Shown here in pieces: positions 37,178 through 46,822 of a stretch of DNA of 64,000 nucleotides (positions within the stretch are counted from its first letter, which is position 1; each line of letters begins with the position of its first letter). Position numbers and translations under genes: made by a program. Under the pieces are notes generated by a model. The model was not told the origin of the DNA. It ran no database searches and worked only from the letters and a program-made list of their open reading frames with translations. Origin of the DNA: Chloroflexia bacterium SDU3-3 (lineage in GTDB: Bacteria > Chloroflexota > Chloroflexia > Chloroflexales > Roseiflexaceae); the NCBI GenBank assembly GCA_009268125.1, contig WBOU01000002.1:372001-436000 (forward strand), written 5' to 3'.

Positions 37178-39316
37178 GTCGGCCACCACATCCAGCTCGT
37201 AGCGGTTCTCGCAGCGCTCGCCGCCGCACTCCCAGGCCAGGGCCAGCACGTGCTGGCCAGTGCGCTCAGGGGTCAGCCGCAGGCGCTCCAGCTCGCGGGC
37301 CTCGCAGTCGGCGGGCAGCGCCAGCTCGGCGGTGCGCTCGAACAGCAGCCCGCCCGCGCTGTCGGTCAGGCGGGCCGAGATGTGGATGGGCGCAGGCTGG
37401 CGGGCGTCGTTCACCACGTGGATGGCCAGATCGAGCGGCTGGCCCAGGCGGTGCGGCCCGGGCGCGACGATGCAGAAGGCATACTGCGGGCTGAAGGCCA
37501 GCCGCAGCGCCCAGTACGAGGCCTTGGGCACGCGCCAGTAGTCCAGCACCGACCAGAGGATGGCCGGGTTGGGGTCGTGGAACATGAAGGGCACCACGCC
37601 GCCGGTGGGGCGGTACTTGCGCAGGCGCAGGCGGTCGATGTAGAAGCGGTTGATCTCGCTCTGGTAGCGCTGGGTGATCGTGGCTAGCTCCTCTAGGCTC
37701 TGGGCGCTGCGCCAGTCGAGCCAGCGGGCCATGATCTCGGGCTGGAACTGGTGGCGCTGCTCTAGGCGCGCCCAGTCGACCTTGGCGATATCGGCATCCA
37801 TGAAGTGGGCGCAGCTGGCGGCGTTGGGGAAGCTCTGCGCGCCGAACTCGCTGACGAAGCGGGCGTTCTTGGGCAGGCGGCGGATGAGCGGCTCCCAGCC
37901 CTCCAGCGGGCCGTAGGCGTCGTACCAACCGAAGTAGAAGTGGGTATCGGTGCCGTCGCGCACGCCCGGCACGGCGTACTCGCCCGAGGAGCGCACCACG
38001 GGCCGCGTGGCATCCTCGCGCTCGGCCACGGCCTTCAGGCGGGTGTCCATCACCTCGCGGTTCCAGTTCCAGCCGAAGGTCGAGCTGTAGAGCCGCGCCT
38101 TGGCCAGCAGGCTCTCGTCGCTAGTCTCGGCGATGGCGAGCGCCTCGTTGTGCATGCACCAGATGCCCACGGAGGGATGGTTGTAGAGCAGGCGCACCAT
38201 CTGGCGGGCCTGGCGCTCGGCCTCGGGCAGCACCTCGCGCTCGTAGAGCCACTGCAGCGGGAAATCCTGCCAGAGCAGCAGGCCTGCCTCGTCGGCGGCC
38301 TCGTAGAGCGCGGGCGTGTCCACGTGGGCGTGGATGCGCAGCAGGTTCATGTGGCACTCGCGGGCCAGGCGGATGTCCTGCTCGCAGCGCTCGCGGTCCA
38401 TGGTGGCGATGCGGGTGTCGCCGGGGGCGTAGTTGCAGCCCTTCAGGAACAGGCGCTGGCCGTTCAGGTAGGCCACCCAGTTCTTCAGCGCGAAGCTGCG
38501 CACGCCGAAGGTGGCGGTGTAGCTGTCCGAGACCTCGCCGCGTCGCAGCACCTCAAGCCGGATGCTGTAGCAGCTGGGGTGGCCCATGTCGTGCGTCCAC
38601 CATAGCTGGGGGTCACGGATGTGAAAGCTGCCCTGCACCTCGCGCACTCCCTCGGCCAGCGGCTGCTCCTGCACCAGGGTCTGCACCAGGCCCGCGAAGT
38701 TCTTGGGCGCGATCGTCCAGCGCAGGCGGGCCTCGCCAGCCGTGGCGCTGTCCAGCGTGGCGCGGAAGCGCACCTGGGCCGCGTCCTCGCGCACGGCCTG
38801 GGTGTCGAGCAGCAGCTCGGCGATGCGGGTGTCGCCGCTCGCCAGCACGTCCACGGGCCGCCAGATGCCGCCGGGGTTGGTGAGTGGGTCGAGGCAATCC
38901 CAGTGCGAGAACACGCCGGTGATCAGGCGCTTGCCGGTCTTGTGGTGCTCGTCGGGGCAGTCCACCTCCACCACTAGGGTGTTCTCGGCCTGGGCCGCCT
39001 GGGTGATCTCGTAGGTGTGGGGGGCGAAGTAGCCCTGCTGCTGGCCCAGCGCCACGCCGTTGAGCCAGACGTGGGCGGTGTAGAACACGCCGCCCAGGCG
39101 CAGCCAGCGGCGCTGGCCCGGCGCGGCGGGCGGCAGCGCGAAGCGCCTGCGGTAGACCAGCTTGCCCGCGTAGCGCTGCAGCAGCGGGTGCTGCTGCCAG
39201 TGGGCGGGCAGCTCTTGCTCAAGCCAGGCCGCATCGTCGGCGGGGTAGACGCCCGCGCGGAACAGGTCGACTGGCATCAGCTGCCAGGTGCCGTTGAGGT
39301 TCTGGGGTGTGTGCAT
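37175..39316 (-). CDS. Glycoside hydrolase family 2 protein (beta-mannosidase/beta-galactosidase-like)
   Basis: ATG at 39316 (MHTPQNLNGTW) is chosen because family members begin with such a strand, and an upstream in-frame start at 39379 lacks support. The 713 residues show the GH2 order: sugar-binding jelly roll (VFYTAHVWLNGVALGQQQGY), an immunoglobulin-like domain, and a TIM barrel (LFLKGCNYAPGDTR). The catalytic acid/base is in HNEALA and the nucleophile in FVSEFGAQ. C-terminal beta domains follow. No signal peptide is seen, so it is probably cytoplasmic. The substrate could be a mannoside, galactoside or glucuronide. It is monocistronic, and its stop codon is the start of a repeat block. 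Confidence 0.92.
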   Translation of the reverse strand: MHTPQNLNGTWQLMPVDLFRAGVYPADDAAWLEQELPAHWQQHPLLQRYAGKLVYRRRFALPPAAPGQRRWLRLGGVFYTAHVWLNGVALGQQQGYFAPHTYEITQAAQAENTLVVEVDCPDEHHKTGKRLITGVFSHWDCLDPLTNPGGIWRPVDVLASGDTRIAELLLDTQAVREDAAQVRFRATLDSATAGEARLRWTIAPKNFAGLVQTLVQEQPLAEGVREVQGSFHIRDPQLWWTHDMGHPSCYSIRLEVLRRGEVSDSYTATFGVRSFALKNWVAYLNGQRLFLKGCNYAPGDTRIATMDRERCEQDIRLARECHMNLLRIHAHVDTPALYEAADEAGLLLWQDFPLQWLYEREVLPEAERQARQMVRLLYNHPSVGIWCMHNEALAIAETSDESLLAKARLYSSTFGWNWNREVMDTRLKAVAEREDATRPVVRSSGEYAVPGVRDGTDTHFYFGWYDAYGPLEGWEPLIRRLPKNARFVSEFGAQSFPNAASCAHFMDADIAKVDWARLEQRHQFQPEIMARWLDWRSAQSLEELATITQRYQSEINRFYIDRLRLRKYRPTGGVVPFMFHDPNPAILWSVLDYWRVPKASYWALRLAFSPQYAFCIVAPGPHRLGQPLDLAIHVVNDARQPAPIHISARLTDSAGGLLFERTAELALPADCEARELERLRLTPERTGQHVLALAWECGGERCENRYELDVVAD

Positions 39317-39466
39317 GGTGCCTTTGCTACGCGCCGGTGCGGTCGCCGGGCATGACGCGAACGATGGGCGGGGCGACATGCTGCCTCGTACCGCGAGAAA
39401 ACCTGCTATCGCTGCGGCGCAGGGGGCGAAGTCACATAATTGTCACGTTCTATAGGCAAGAACAGC

Positions 39467-39494
39467 TTGCCGGAATCTGTAGGAATCGTATAAT
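39467..39494 (+). promoter_or_regulatory. Promoter of the first histidine kinase gene
   Basis: TTGCCG (39467-39472) and a perfect TATAAT (39489-39494) are 16 bases apart. The start would be near 39501, about 78 bases before the chosen ATG. Confidence 0.55.
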
Positions 39495-39578
39495 AATCAC
39501 GCGCCGCCGCACGTCATCATAGCATACTTCATCCCTGCGGTGTGTGCTGGCCCGGTTGGAGAGAAGCTGTTAGTTCCT

Positions 39579-41723
39579 ATGCGTAGCTATCCCGCTGAAG
39601 ACAGCATCAAAGCCGAAACTATGCCACGAAACGATGCCCTCATCCGCATCACCCAGGCGATCGAGACCGCGGCCACGCTCGACGAGCTGCTGCTGCTCTC
39701 GCTGAATGAGCTGAACCAGTTCCTCGACCTGTCGCGCAGCGCCGTGCTGCTGCTCGACAAGCAGCGGAGCGGGCAGATCGTCTGCGAATTTCCGCCGTCG
39801 GCCAGCCTGCCCGCCGCCGTCGACCTGCTGCCCGGCGGCCCGCTTGAGACCGCGCTGCAGCAGCGGCACGTGGTGACGATCGACGCCGCCAAGGGCGAGG
39901 ATGTGGCCAGCGCGCTCGCGCCCTACCTGCGCCAGCGCGGCGTGAGCTACGCCGAGGTGCTGCCGCTGATCTCGCAGGACATGGCGATCGGCCTGCTGGT
40001 GCTCAGCCCGGCATCGCAGGCGCGCGGCTTCTCCGAGGATGCGGTCGGCTTCACGCGGCTGCTCTCCAGCCAGCTGGCCGCCGCCATCGTGGCCTTTCGG
40101 ATCACCGAGCAGGCCCGCCGCCGCGACGACGAGCTTTCCACCCTGAACGATATCGCCGTCACCGTCACATCCACGCTGGATGCGCACGAGGTCTACGCCT
40201 TCGTGGTGCAGAAGCTCAACCAGTACTTCCGGGTGGATGCCGGCTCGCTGCTGCTGATCAACGAGGCCCAGCGCACGCTAGATTTTGTGATGACAGTGGA
40301 GGGCGGCGAGGAGCGGCTGGCCGGGCTGTCGGTGCCGCTCGGCTCGGGCGTGGTGGGCTATGTGGCGGCCACCGGGCAGAGCGCGATCGTGGCCGATGTG
40401 GCCAACGACCCGCGATTCTACCGCAACATCAGCGAGTCGCTGGGCTATGTCACCAAATCCATCCTGTGCGTGCCCATGATGGCCAAGGGCCGTGTGATCG
40501 GCGTGATCGAGCTGCTGAACAAGCTGGATGGCCCGTTCACCGATGAGGACGAGCAGCGCCTGACCCGCATGGCCGCCTTCATTGGCGTGGCGATCGAGAA
40601 CGCGCGGCTGTTCCGCCAGGTGATGGATGGCCGCGACCGCCTGCAGGCCATCCTCAACTCCACCGCCGACGGCATCGTGCTGACCACGCTGGATGACGAG
40701 ATCCTGAGCGCCAACCCCATGGTGGCCGACCTGCTGGGCGTGCCCGAGGCCGAGCTGCTGGGCCGCAGCCTGGGCGCGCTGAAGGCCGAGCTGCGCGAGC
40801 GCGCCCACGAGACCACCACCCACACCTGGCAGAACGACGAGGGCGATGACCAGACCACCACCGAGTACGAGCTGGGCGGCGTGCGGCGGCGCTTCATCCG
40901 CCACTTCACCCTGCCGGTGCGCCACGATGACGGCAGCATCTACGCCCAGCTGGAGCTGTTCCGCGACGTGACGCAGGAGAAGGAGCTGGAGCAGCTGCGC
41001 GACGACTACACCGGCATGCTGGTGCACGACCTGCGCGCCCCGCTCACCTCGATCATGAATGGCATCATGATGGTCAGCCGCGGCCTGGGCGGCCCCGTGA
41101 GCGATCAGCAGCGCGAGCTGCTGGGCATCGCCCACCAGGGCAGCCAGACCATGCTGGGCCTGATCAACACCCTGCTCGACATCGCCAAGATGGAGGAGGG
41201 GCGCATGACGCTCGACCTTGAGCCGATCAGCCCCTACGCGCTGCTCGACCAGGCCGCCGAGCGCCTGAGCGTCTCGGCGCAGAGCCACAGCGTGGTGGTG
41301 GAGCAGCAGGTCTCGATCGGCATCCCTCCGATCGAGGCCGACCACGACAAGGTGGTGCGCGTGCTGCAGAACCTGCTCGATAACGCCCTCAAGTTCTCGC
41401 CGAATGGCAGCGTGGTGACGCTGGGCGCGCAGGTGATCGCCGACGGCCAGCCCAGCGACCCGATGCCGGTGCGTATCCCCCAGCCCGAGGGCAGGTGGCT
41501 GGTGCTGTGGGTGCAAGATCGCGGGCCGGGCATCCCCGCCGCCTTCCACGAGCGGATCTTCGAGAAGTTTGGCCAGGTGCGCGGGCGTAAGGTGCGCGGC
41601 ACTGGCCTGGGCCTGACCTTCTGCAAGCTGGCGGTGGAGGCGCACCAGGGCCAGATCTGGCTGGAGAGCCGCGAGGGCGAGGGCAGCATCTTCGCCTTCG
41701 TGCTGCCCTACGCGCAGTCGTAG
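39579..41723 (+). CDS. Cytoplasmic sensor histidine kinase (GAF-GAF-PAS-HisKA-HATPase)
   Basis: The start is uncertain: GTG 39540, ATG 39579 and ATG 39621 are in frame, and GGAGAG precedes the middle one at some distance. With ATG 39579 the protein has 714 residues and no TM helix. Two GAF domains lie at about 20-180 and 190-345, and a PAS domain at about 350-470. HisKA carries phosphoacceptor His483 (LVHDLRAPLTS). HATPase follows with N-box NLLDNALKFSP, DRGPGIP, FEKFGQV and GTGLGLTFCK. It should autophosphorylate in response to a cytoplasmic ligand. No response regulator gene is near. Confidence 0.93.
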   Translation: MRSYPAEDSIKAETMPRNDALIRITQAIETAATLDELLLLSLNELNQFLDLSRSAVLLLDKQRSGQIVCEFPPSASLPAAVDLLPGGPLETALQQRHVVTIDAAKGEDVASALAPYLRQRGVSYAEVLPLISQDMAIGLLVLSPASQARGFSEDAVGFTRLLSSQLAAAIVAFRITEQARRRDDELSTLNDIAVTVTSTLDAHEVYAFVVQKLNQYFRVDAGSLLLINEAQRTLDFVMTVEGGEERLAGLSVPLGSGVVGYVAATGQSAIVADVANDPRFYRNISESLGYVTKSILCVPMMAKGRVIGVIELLNKLDGPFTDEDEQRLTRMAAFIGVAIENARLFRQVMDGRDRLQAILNSTADGIVLTTLDDEILSANPMVADLLGVPEAELLGRSLGALKAELRERAHETTTHTWQNDEGDDQTTTEYELGGVRRRFIRHFTLPVRHDDGSIYAQLELFRDVTQEKELEQLRDDYTGMLVHDLRAPLTSIMNGIMMVSRGLGGPVSDQQRELLGIAHQGSQTMLGLINTLLDIAKMEEGRMTLDLEPISPYALLDQAAERLSVSAQSHSVVVEQQVSIGIPPIEADHDKVVRVLQNLLDNALKFSPNGSVVTLGAQVIADGQPSDPMPVRIPQPEGRWLVLWVQDRGPGIPAAFHERIFEKFGQVRGRKVRGTGLGLTFCKLAVEAHQGQIWLESREGEGSIFAFVLPYAQS

Positions 41724-41771
41724 CGGCGCTGCGCCACCCCTCGCGGGCGGCAGGCGGCGCATGGTCGCACC

Positions 41772-41801
41772 TTGCAACGTGTCATAAAGTTACGATATAA
41801 T
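41772..41801 (+). promoter_or_regulatory. Promoter of the second histidine kinase gene
   Basis: TTGCAA (41772-41777) and a perfect TATAAT (41796-41801) are 18 bases apart, about 57 bases before the ATG at 41866. Confidence 0.65.
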
Positions 41802-41865
41802 GCGCAGCACACCCGTGACCCGCACTACGTCTTGTACATACACTTTCCCGCAAAGGTAGGGCCAC

Positions 41866-44568
41866 ATGCAACGCCTCCTGCGGCTGTTTCTGTCGCACAT
41901 CCGCTATAAGATCATCGTCCCCTACCTTGCGCTCATGCTGCTGGTCACGCTTGCAGGTGCGGCGATCGCGCTTGCGCTCACCGCCGCCTCGTGGCAGGAG
42001 CGCCTCACCGAGCAGCTCAAGCAGATCGCCCGCAACTCATCCACCGCGCTGCTGCAGCGCGAGCGCGATCACCTGGCCTTTCTGTACCTGGTGGCGCTGG
42101 CCCAGCCCAACCCCGAGGTGGGCGCGCCATCCATGCCCGACGCCTTCGCCAGCGGCGACCCGCTGACGATTAAAAAGGCGGTCGCCCCGCTCTACGACTA
42201 CCAGCGCCAGTTTAAAGACACGCTGGATGTCGATCGCTTCATCGCCTTCGACAGCACCGGCAAGGCCTTCTTCGACTGGCAGCGTGCGCCCGAGGGCGAT
42301 GCGCCGCCCACCGAGATCGCGGGCACCAACCTCGGCGCGCTGCCCGACATCCAGCGCGTGCTGCGTAGCACGCCCGCAGATCGGGTGGACAAGTACGCCA
42401 ACCTGATCGAGCTTGAGGCCAACGCCGAGCCATATTTCTACACCGTGGTGCCGGTGGTCAAAAATGGCAAGGTGCTGGGCGGGGTATTCGTCGGCATCAA
42501 GATCGACCGCATGCTCAAGCTGTTCGAGAAGACCAGCCAGTCGGTGGTGACGAACTACTACGGCAATGACGGCGCGCCGCTCGGCTCGTCGCTGCTGCAG
42601 CGCGATGGCGAGCTGCCGAGCTACGGCATGCGCCAGGAGATCCTCGACCGGCTCAAGGCCGACAAGACCGGCTCGGTGTTCGACACCGTGATGCTGCGCG
42701 GGCGCAACTATGAGTTTGCCTACAGTCCGCTGGTGGTGGCGCAGGCGCAGGTCGGCTACTTCTCGGTGGCGCTCTCTAGCGACTTCCAGGCCGAGTCGCT
42801 CTCGCTCAGCCGCAACGCCGTGCTGGTGATCACCTTTGCGCTGGCGCTGGGCGCGGTGATCGTGGGCTACCTGATTGCCCGCTCGATCACGCACCCGCTG
42901 GGCGAGCTGGTGTCCACCGCCGAGGCGGTGGCCGGGGGCGATCTGGAGCGCCGCACCGACATCCGCTCGCGCGATGAGCTGGGGCGGCTGGGCGTGGCCT
43001 TCAACCAGATGACGACCCACCTGCTGAAGCTTTACACCACTAGTCGTGACCTAACGACAAAGATCGACGTTGATGCAGTGCTGTCCGTCTCGGGCGAGAC
43101 CGCCCGCTCGCTGCTGGATGGCGTGGAGGTCTGCGCGCTGCTGCACCAGCACGGTGCGTGGGCCTACCGCGTCCCCAAGGGCGCGTCGGCTGGCCTGACA
43201 CGGCTGGCCAGCGTCGAGCTTGCCGACGACGCGCCCCTGCTGCTGGCCCTGGCCGACGCGCACGAGCCGCGCCTGGTGGCGGGCGACGACCCGCTGCTGG
43301 CCGCCAGCGGCCTGTCCGATATCGCCCAGTTTCAGCACCTGCTGCTGACCCCGCTGCAGATCAAGGATGCGCTGGTGGGCGTGCTGATCTTTGGCCACCA
43401 GCGCCCCGCCGCCTTCACCCCCGCCGAGCTGCCCACCCTGATCGCCACCGCGAACATGTCGGCCAGCGTGCTCTACAATGCGCTGCTCTACACCCAGACC
43501 TACGAGGAGTCCAGCGAGCGCAAGGCCATCCTGCAGTCGATCGCCGATGGCGTGGTGGTGGTGGATACCGATGGCGTGGTGGTGCTGGCCAACGATGCCG
43601 CCCAGCAGATTCTGGAGCGCGATCTGGCCGCGCTGATCGGTGTGCCGTTTGGCAGCATCGAGATGGAGGACGCCGCGCCGCGCCAGGATATGTTTGGCGA
43701 GTCGCGCACGGTGGCCGGGCACTACCGCATGGGCCTGCGCACCATCACGCTCAGCCGCGCGCCGGTGATCGGCGAGGCGGGCGAGCAGCGCGGCGAGGTG
43801 ATCGTGCTGCACGATATCACCGCCGAGGCCCAGGTGGATGAGGCCAAGACCGACTTCATCGCCACCATCTCGCACGAGCTGCGCACGCCGCTGACGCCGA
43901 TCTACAGCTACATCGAGCTGCTGCAGCGCGGTATCTACGGCGACATGAACGACGATCAGCGCGAGGTGCTGGGCCTCATCCACGGGCGCACCGAGCAGCT
44001 GCGCGATCTGATCAATAACATCGTGATGGTCGCCAGCATCCAGTCGAACACCCTGGCCACCGAGCCAGAGCCGCTGGACATCGGCGCGGTGATCGACTCG
44101 ACGGTGGCACCGCTGCAGCGCGCTATCGAGAAAAAGGGCCTGAAGCTTACCGTGGAGATCGCGCCCGATCTGCCCCAGGTGCTCTCGGACCGCGAGCAGC
44201 TGCGGCTAATCATCACCCAGCTGGTGGATAACGCGCGGCGCTACACCTCGGCTGGCGGGATCACGATCCAGGCGTATCAGGCCGAAGATCAGGTGCAGGT
44301 GGATGTGGCCGACACTGGCATGGGCATCCCCGCCGAGCGCCTAGGGCGCATGTTCACGCGGTTTAGCCGGATCGAGGGCAACAACTCGCCCGAGCGCGGC
44401 AGCGGCCTGGGCTTGGCGATCACCAAGCAGCTGATCGAGCGGCAGGGCGGGCAGGTGTGGGTGCAGAGCGAAGTTGGTGCGGGCAGCACGTTTAGCTTCG
44501 TGCTGCCTTTAGCGGATAGGCAGATCGATGCAGTCGCAGAGACCGAAGCGAAAAACGCAGCAGCATGA
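41866..44568 (+). CDS. Membrane sensor histidine kinase (Cache-like, HAMP, GAF, PAS, HisKA, HATPase)
   Basis: The 900-residue protein starts with TM1 (about 18-40). An extracytoplasmic Cache-like sensor of about 270 residues follows (AFYLVALAQ-type helix, [26 protein letters not shown]), then TM2 (about 320-342). HAMP follows ([27 protein letters not shown]), then GAF at 395-550 and PAS at 560-650. HisKA has His670 in [11 protein letters not shown], and HATPase has [17 protein letters not shown] and [11 protein letters not shown]. It probably responds to an external small molecule. Its last 41 bases overlap the start of the downstream surface-protein gene in another frame. No response regulator is adjacent. 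Confidence 0.94.
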   Translation: MQRLLRLFLSHIRYKIIVPYLALMLLVTLAGAAIALALTAASWQERLTEQLKQIARNSSTALLQRERDHLAFLYLVALAQPNPEVGAPSMPDAFASGDPLTIKKAVAPLYDYQRQFKDTLDVDRFIAFDSTGKAFFDWQRAPEGDAPPTEIAGTNLGALPDIQRVLRSTPADRVDKYANLIELEANAEPYFYTVVPVVKNGKVLGGVFVGIKIDRMLKLFEKTSQSVVTNYYGNDGAPLGSSLLQRDGELPSYGMRQEILDRLKADKTGSVFDTVMLRGRNYEFAYSPLVVAQAQVGYFSVALSSDFQAESLSLSRNAVLVITFALALGAVIVGYLIARSITHPLGELVSTAEAVAGGDLERRTDIRSRDELGRLGVAFNQMTTHLLKLYTTSRDLTTKIDVDAVLSVSGETARSLLDGVEVCALLHQHGAWAYRVPKGASAGLTRLASVELADDAPLLLALADAHEPRLVAGDDPLLAASGLSDIAQFQHLLLTPLQIKDALVGVLIFGHQRPAAFTPAELPTLIATANMSASVLYNALLYTQTYEESSERKAILQSIADGVVVVDTDGVVVLANDAAQQILERDLAALIGVPFGSIEMEDAAPRQDMFGESRTVAGHYRMGLRTITLSRAPVIGEAGEQRGEVIVLHDITAEAQVDEAKTDFIATISHELRTPLTPIYSYIELLQRGIYGDMNDDQREVLGLIHGRTEQLRDLINNIVMVASIQSNTLATEPEPLDIGAVIDSTVAPLQRAIEKKGLKLTVEIAPDLPQVLSDREQLRLIITQLVDNARRYTSAGGITIQAYQAEDQVQVDVADTGMGIPAERLGRMFTRFSRIEGNNSPERGSGLGLAITKQLIERQGGQVWVQSEVGAGSTFSFVLPLADRQIDAVAETEAKNAAA

Positions 44569-46594
44569 CCCGCTGCGCTGGCTGGCTGCTGGCACGATCG
44601 CGCTTGCCATGCTGCTGATCTTTGGGATCGAGCATGTCATCACCGCCGCTATGTCGCCCAGGAGCAACTATCGCAACGTGAGCCTGCTGGCCGAGGGCGC
44701 TGCCGATTATGGCCCATGGGCAGGCACGGGCGCGATGCCACCCATGTCGCAGAGCGTGGTGCAGCGGATCGCGGCGGATGTGGCGACCGCCACGGCGATC
44801 GCCAACAGCTACCTGACGGCCACCCCCACGCCGCTGCTGGCGGGCATGTTCCCGACGGCGCAGATCGGCTCGCTGCCGCTGCTGGCCGCCGCCCCGACGG
44901 CGGTGCTTGGCACGCCGACCCCCACGCCGACCCGGAGCGCGGGCGGCTCGATTGGCCGCACGGCGGTGGCCACGGCGCGCGCGCAGCAGTCGCCGGTGGC
45001 GGGCAGCCGCACGCCCCGCCCGACGGCGGCGCGCACCGCCACGCCTACGCCTTCGATCTGGCCCGCGCCGCCGTCGTCGCCCGCGCCCTCGGTGCGGCCC
45101 GGCACGCCGCCGCCTGCCCCAGCGGGCACACCAGCGCGCCCCACCGGCATGCCACTATTCCCACCGGCCACTATGGCACCCACGCTCACGCCACGGCCGG
45201 TCACGGCCACGTCGGCTGTGGTGAGCACATCGCTGCCAGGGAAGACGTCGGTGCCTGCGACCAAGACCCCAGCGCCCGCGATATCGGTGCCCGCGACATC
45301 AGTGCCTGCGACCAAGACCCCAGCGCCCGCGACATCGATGCCTGCGACTAATACACCGGTGCCCGCGACGTCGGTGCCCGCGACTAATACACCAGTGCCT
45401 GCGACGTCGGTGCCTGCGACTAATACACCGGTGCCCGCGACATCGGTGCCTGCGACCAAGACCCCAGCGCCCGCGACGTCGGTGCCTGCGACTAATACAC
45501 CGGTGCCCGCGACATCGGTGCCTGCGACTAATACACCAGTGCCGACAACCGCAGTTCCATCGACATCGATACCGACCGATACGCCGGTGGTGCCGACCAA
45601 CACGCCGACGGTTGGCCCAACGCCGACAGACACACCGACGCCGACGGTTGGCCCGACACCAACCGATACGCCAACACCAACAGTTGGCCCGACACCAACT
45701 GATACGCCGACGCCGACACCAACCGACACACCGGTGGTGCCGACGGATACGCCGACGCCGACACCAACCGATACGCCGGTGGTGCCGACGGATACGCCGA
45801 CGCCGACACCAACCGATACGCCGGTGGTGCCGACGGATACGCCAACAGCGACACCAACCGATACGCCGGTGGTGCCGACGGATACGCCAACAGCGACACC
45901 AACCGATACGCCGGTGGTGCCGACGGATACGCCAACAGCGACACCAACCGACACGCCGACGCCAACACCGACGGACACGCCGACGCCGACCGACACGCCA
46001 GTGGTGCCGACCGACACGCCGACGCCATCGAACACGCCGACCGACACACCAACGCCGACACCGACCGATACGCCAGCGGTGCCGACCGACACACCAACGC
46101 CGACCGACACGCCAGCGGTGCCGACGCCCACGCCCACGCCATCGAACACGCCCACGCCGACGCCGTCGAACACGCCCACGCCGACGCCATCAACAAGTGT
46201 TCGGGTGACGACGAGCTTCTCCTCCTCGGGGGGCATGGTCTATATATCGATCGACCTTACCAACACAGGCTCGACCGGGTCAATTGATCTCAACTCGTTC
46301 TCGGTGAATATGCCGTCGAACTTCTCCGTCTCGACCTGCACCCTTACCAACCCCGTGGCATCAGCCGCCACCTGCGACAAGCCGCTGACCGCACCCGGCG
46401 GCATCGTATCGCTGAACATCAGCGGTACTATCACGGTCGCCAGCGGCTCGACGGTAAATATGATGGTGGTTGAGGGCACCGCGCCCTCGGGTGCCACGCT
46501 GAACCGTGGCTCTTCCTCGGTGTCGTGGGACTACGGAGGGAATACCTACACATCGCCGGTAAACCAGCCATCCTCAAGCTTTGTGGTGCCATAG
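44528..46594 (+). CDS. Thr/Pro-repeat surface protein with C-terminal beta domain
   Basis: The 688-residue protein begins inside the end of the kinase gene, so translation is probably coupled. One TM segment ([21 protein letters not shown], about 18-40) anchors it, probably with the rest outside. A Thr/Pro/Ala-rich stalk from about 95 to 555 consists of two repeat types: [12 protein letters not shown] units (about 240-340) and [16 protein letters not shown] units (about 350-545). Such stalks are often O-glycosylated. The last ~130 residues form a beta-rich domain ([18 protein letters not shown], one Cys pair), similar to cellulose-binding or conserved-repeat folds. I do not recognise a specific family. 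Placement after a sensor kinase suggests a linked function, by inference. Confidence 0.85.
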   Translation: MQSQRPKRKTQQHDPLRWLAAGTIALAMLLIFGIEHVITAAMSPRSNYRNVSLLAEGAADYGPWAGTGAMPPMSQSVVQRIAADVATATAIANSYLTATPTPLLAGMFPTAQIGSLPLLAAAPTAVLGTPTPTPTRSAGGSIGRTAVATARAQQSPVAGSRTPRPTAARTATPTPSIWPAPPSSPAPSVRPGTPPPAPAGTPARPTGMPLFPPATMAPTLTPRPVTATSAVVSTSLPGKTSVPATKTPAPAISVPATSVPATKTPAPATSMPATNTPVPATSVPATNTPVPATSVPATNTPVPATSVPATKTPAPATSVPATNTPVPATSVPATNTPVPTTAVPSTSIPTDTPVVPTNTPTVGPTPTDTPTPTVGPTPTDTPTPTVGPTPTDTPTPTPTDTPVVPTDTPTPTPTDTPVVPTDTPTPTPTDTPVVPTDTPTATPTDTPVVPTDTPTATPTDTPVVPTDTPTATPTDTPTPTPTDTPTPTDTPVVPTDTPTPSNTPTDTPTPTPTDTPAVPTDTPTPTDTPAVPTPTPTPSNTPTPTPSNTPTPTPSTSVRVTTSFSSSGGMVYISIDLTNTGSTGSIDLNSFSVNMPSNFSVSTCTLTNPVASAATCDKPLTAPGGIVSLNISGTITVASGSTVNMMVVEGTAPSGATLNRGSSSVSWDYGGNTYTSPVNQPSSSFVVP
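45242..46196 (+). repeat. Thr/Pro-coding low-complexity tandem repeats
   Basis: First comes a set of about 30-60-base units coding for [12 protein letters not shown] or [11 protein letters not shown] (45242-45555). A second set codes for [15 protein letters not shown]-type units, with a 60-base period at about 45715-45950. Neighbouring units are identical over long stretches, so array length is likely to vary between strains. Confidence 0.85.
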
Positions 46595-46623
46595 GGAAGC
46601 CTATCCAATAGCAAGGAACGAGG

Positions 46624-46660
46624 CCGCCGCCGAGAGCGCATGCTCCGGCGGCGGTTTTTT
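46624..46660 (+). terminator. Terminator of the kinase/surface-protein unit
   Basis: A GC-rich stem (CCGCCGCCG with CGGCGGCGG, extended by GAGC with GCTC) is followed by TTTTTT, about 30 bases after the stop. Confidence 0.88.
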
Positions 46661-46770
46661 GCGCTGGTGCTGAGCATAGTGGCCTTGCTATAACTTTTGG
46701 GTGTGCAATAGCGTATCACGAGGGAGCGCCGCCCTCCAGGTGGAGGCATGCGCGGCTTGTGGCAGAGCGC

Positions 46771-46810
46771 AAAAACGCCCGCCGTCGAGAATAGACTCGG
46801 CGGCGGGCGC
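46771..46810 (-). terminator. Terminator of the S8-type secreted protein gene
   Basis: A 14-base stem with one mismatch (46776-46789 with 46796-46809) is followed on the minus strand by TTTTT, 13 bases after the stop codon. Confidence 0.88.
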
Positions 46811-46822
46811 TCTGGCTAGGGG

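Noticed and set aside
36781-37229. Short ORFs in the nuoN/GH2 spacer with HEDAK- and TTKTPRHQGKK-like peptides
   Set aside because: They are translations of the octamer repeats. Similar peptides would arise wherever the repeat occurs.
44809-46236. 475-codon minus-strand frame of GVSVGVGV repeats
   Set aside because: It is the complement of the Thr/Pro repeat array. The plus-strand gene has a proper start, TM anchor, terminal domain and terminator.
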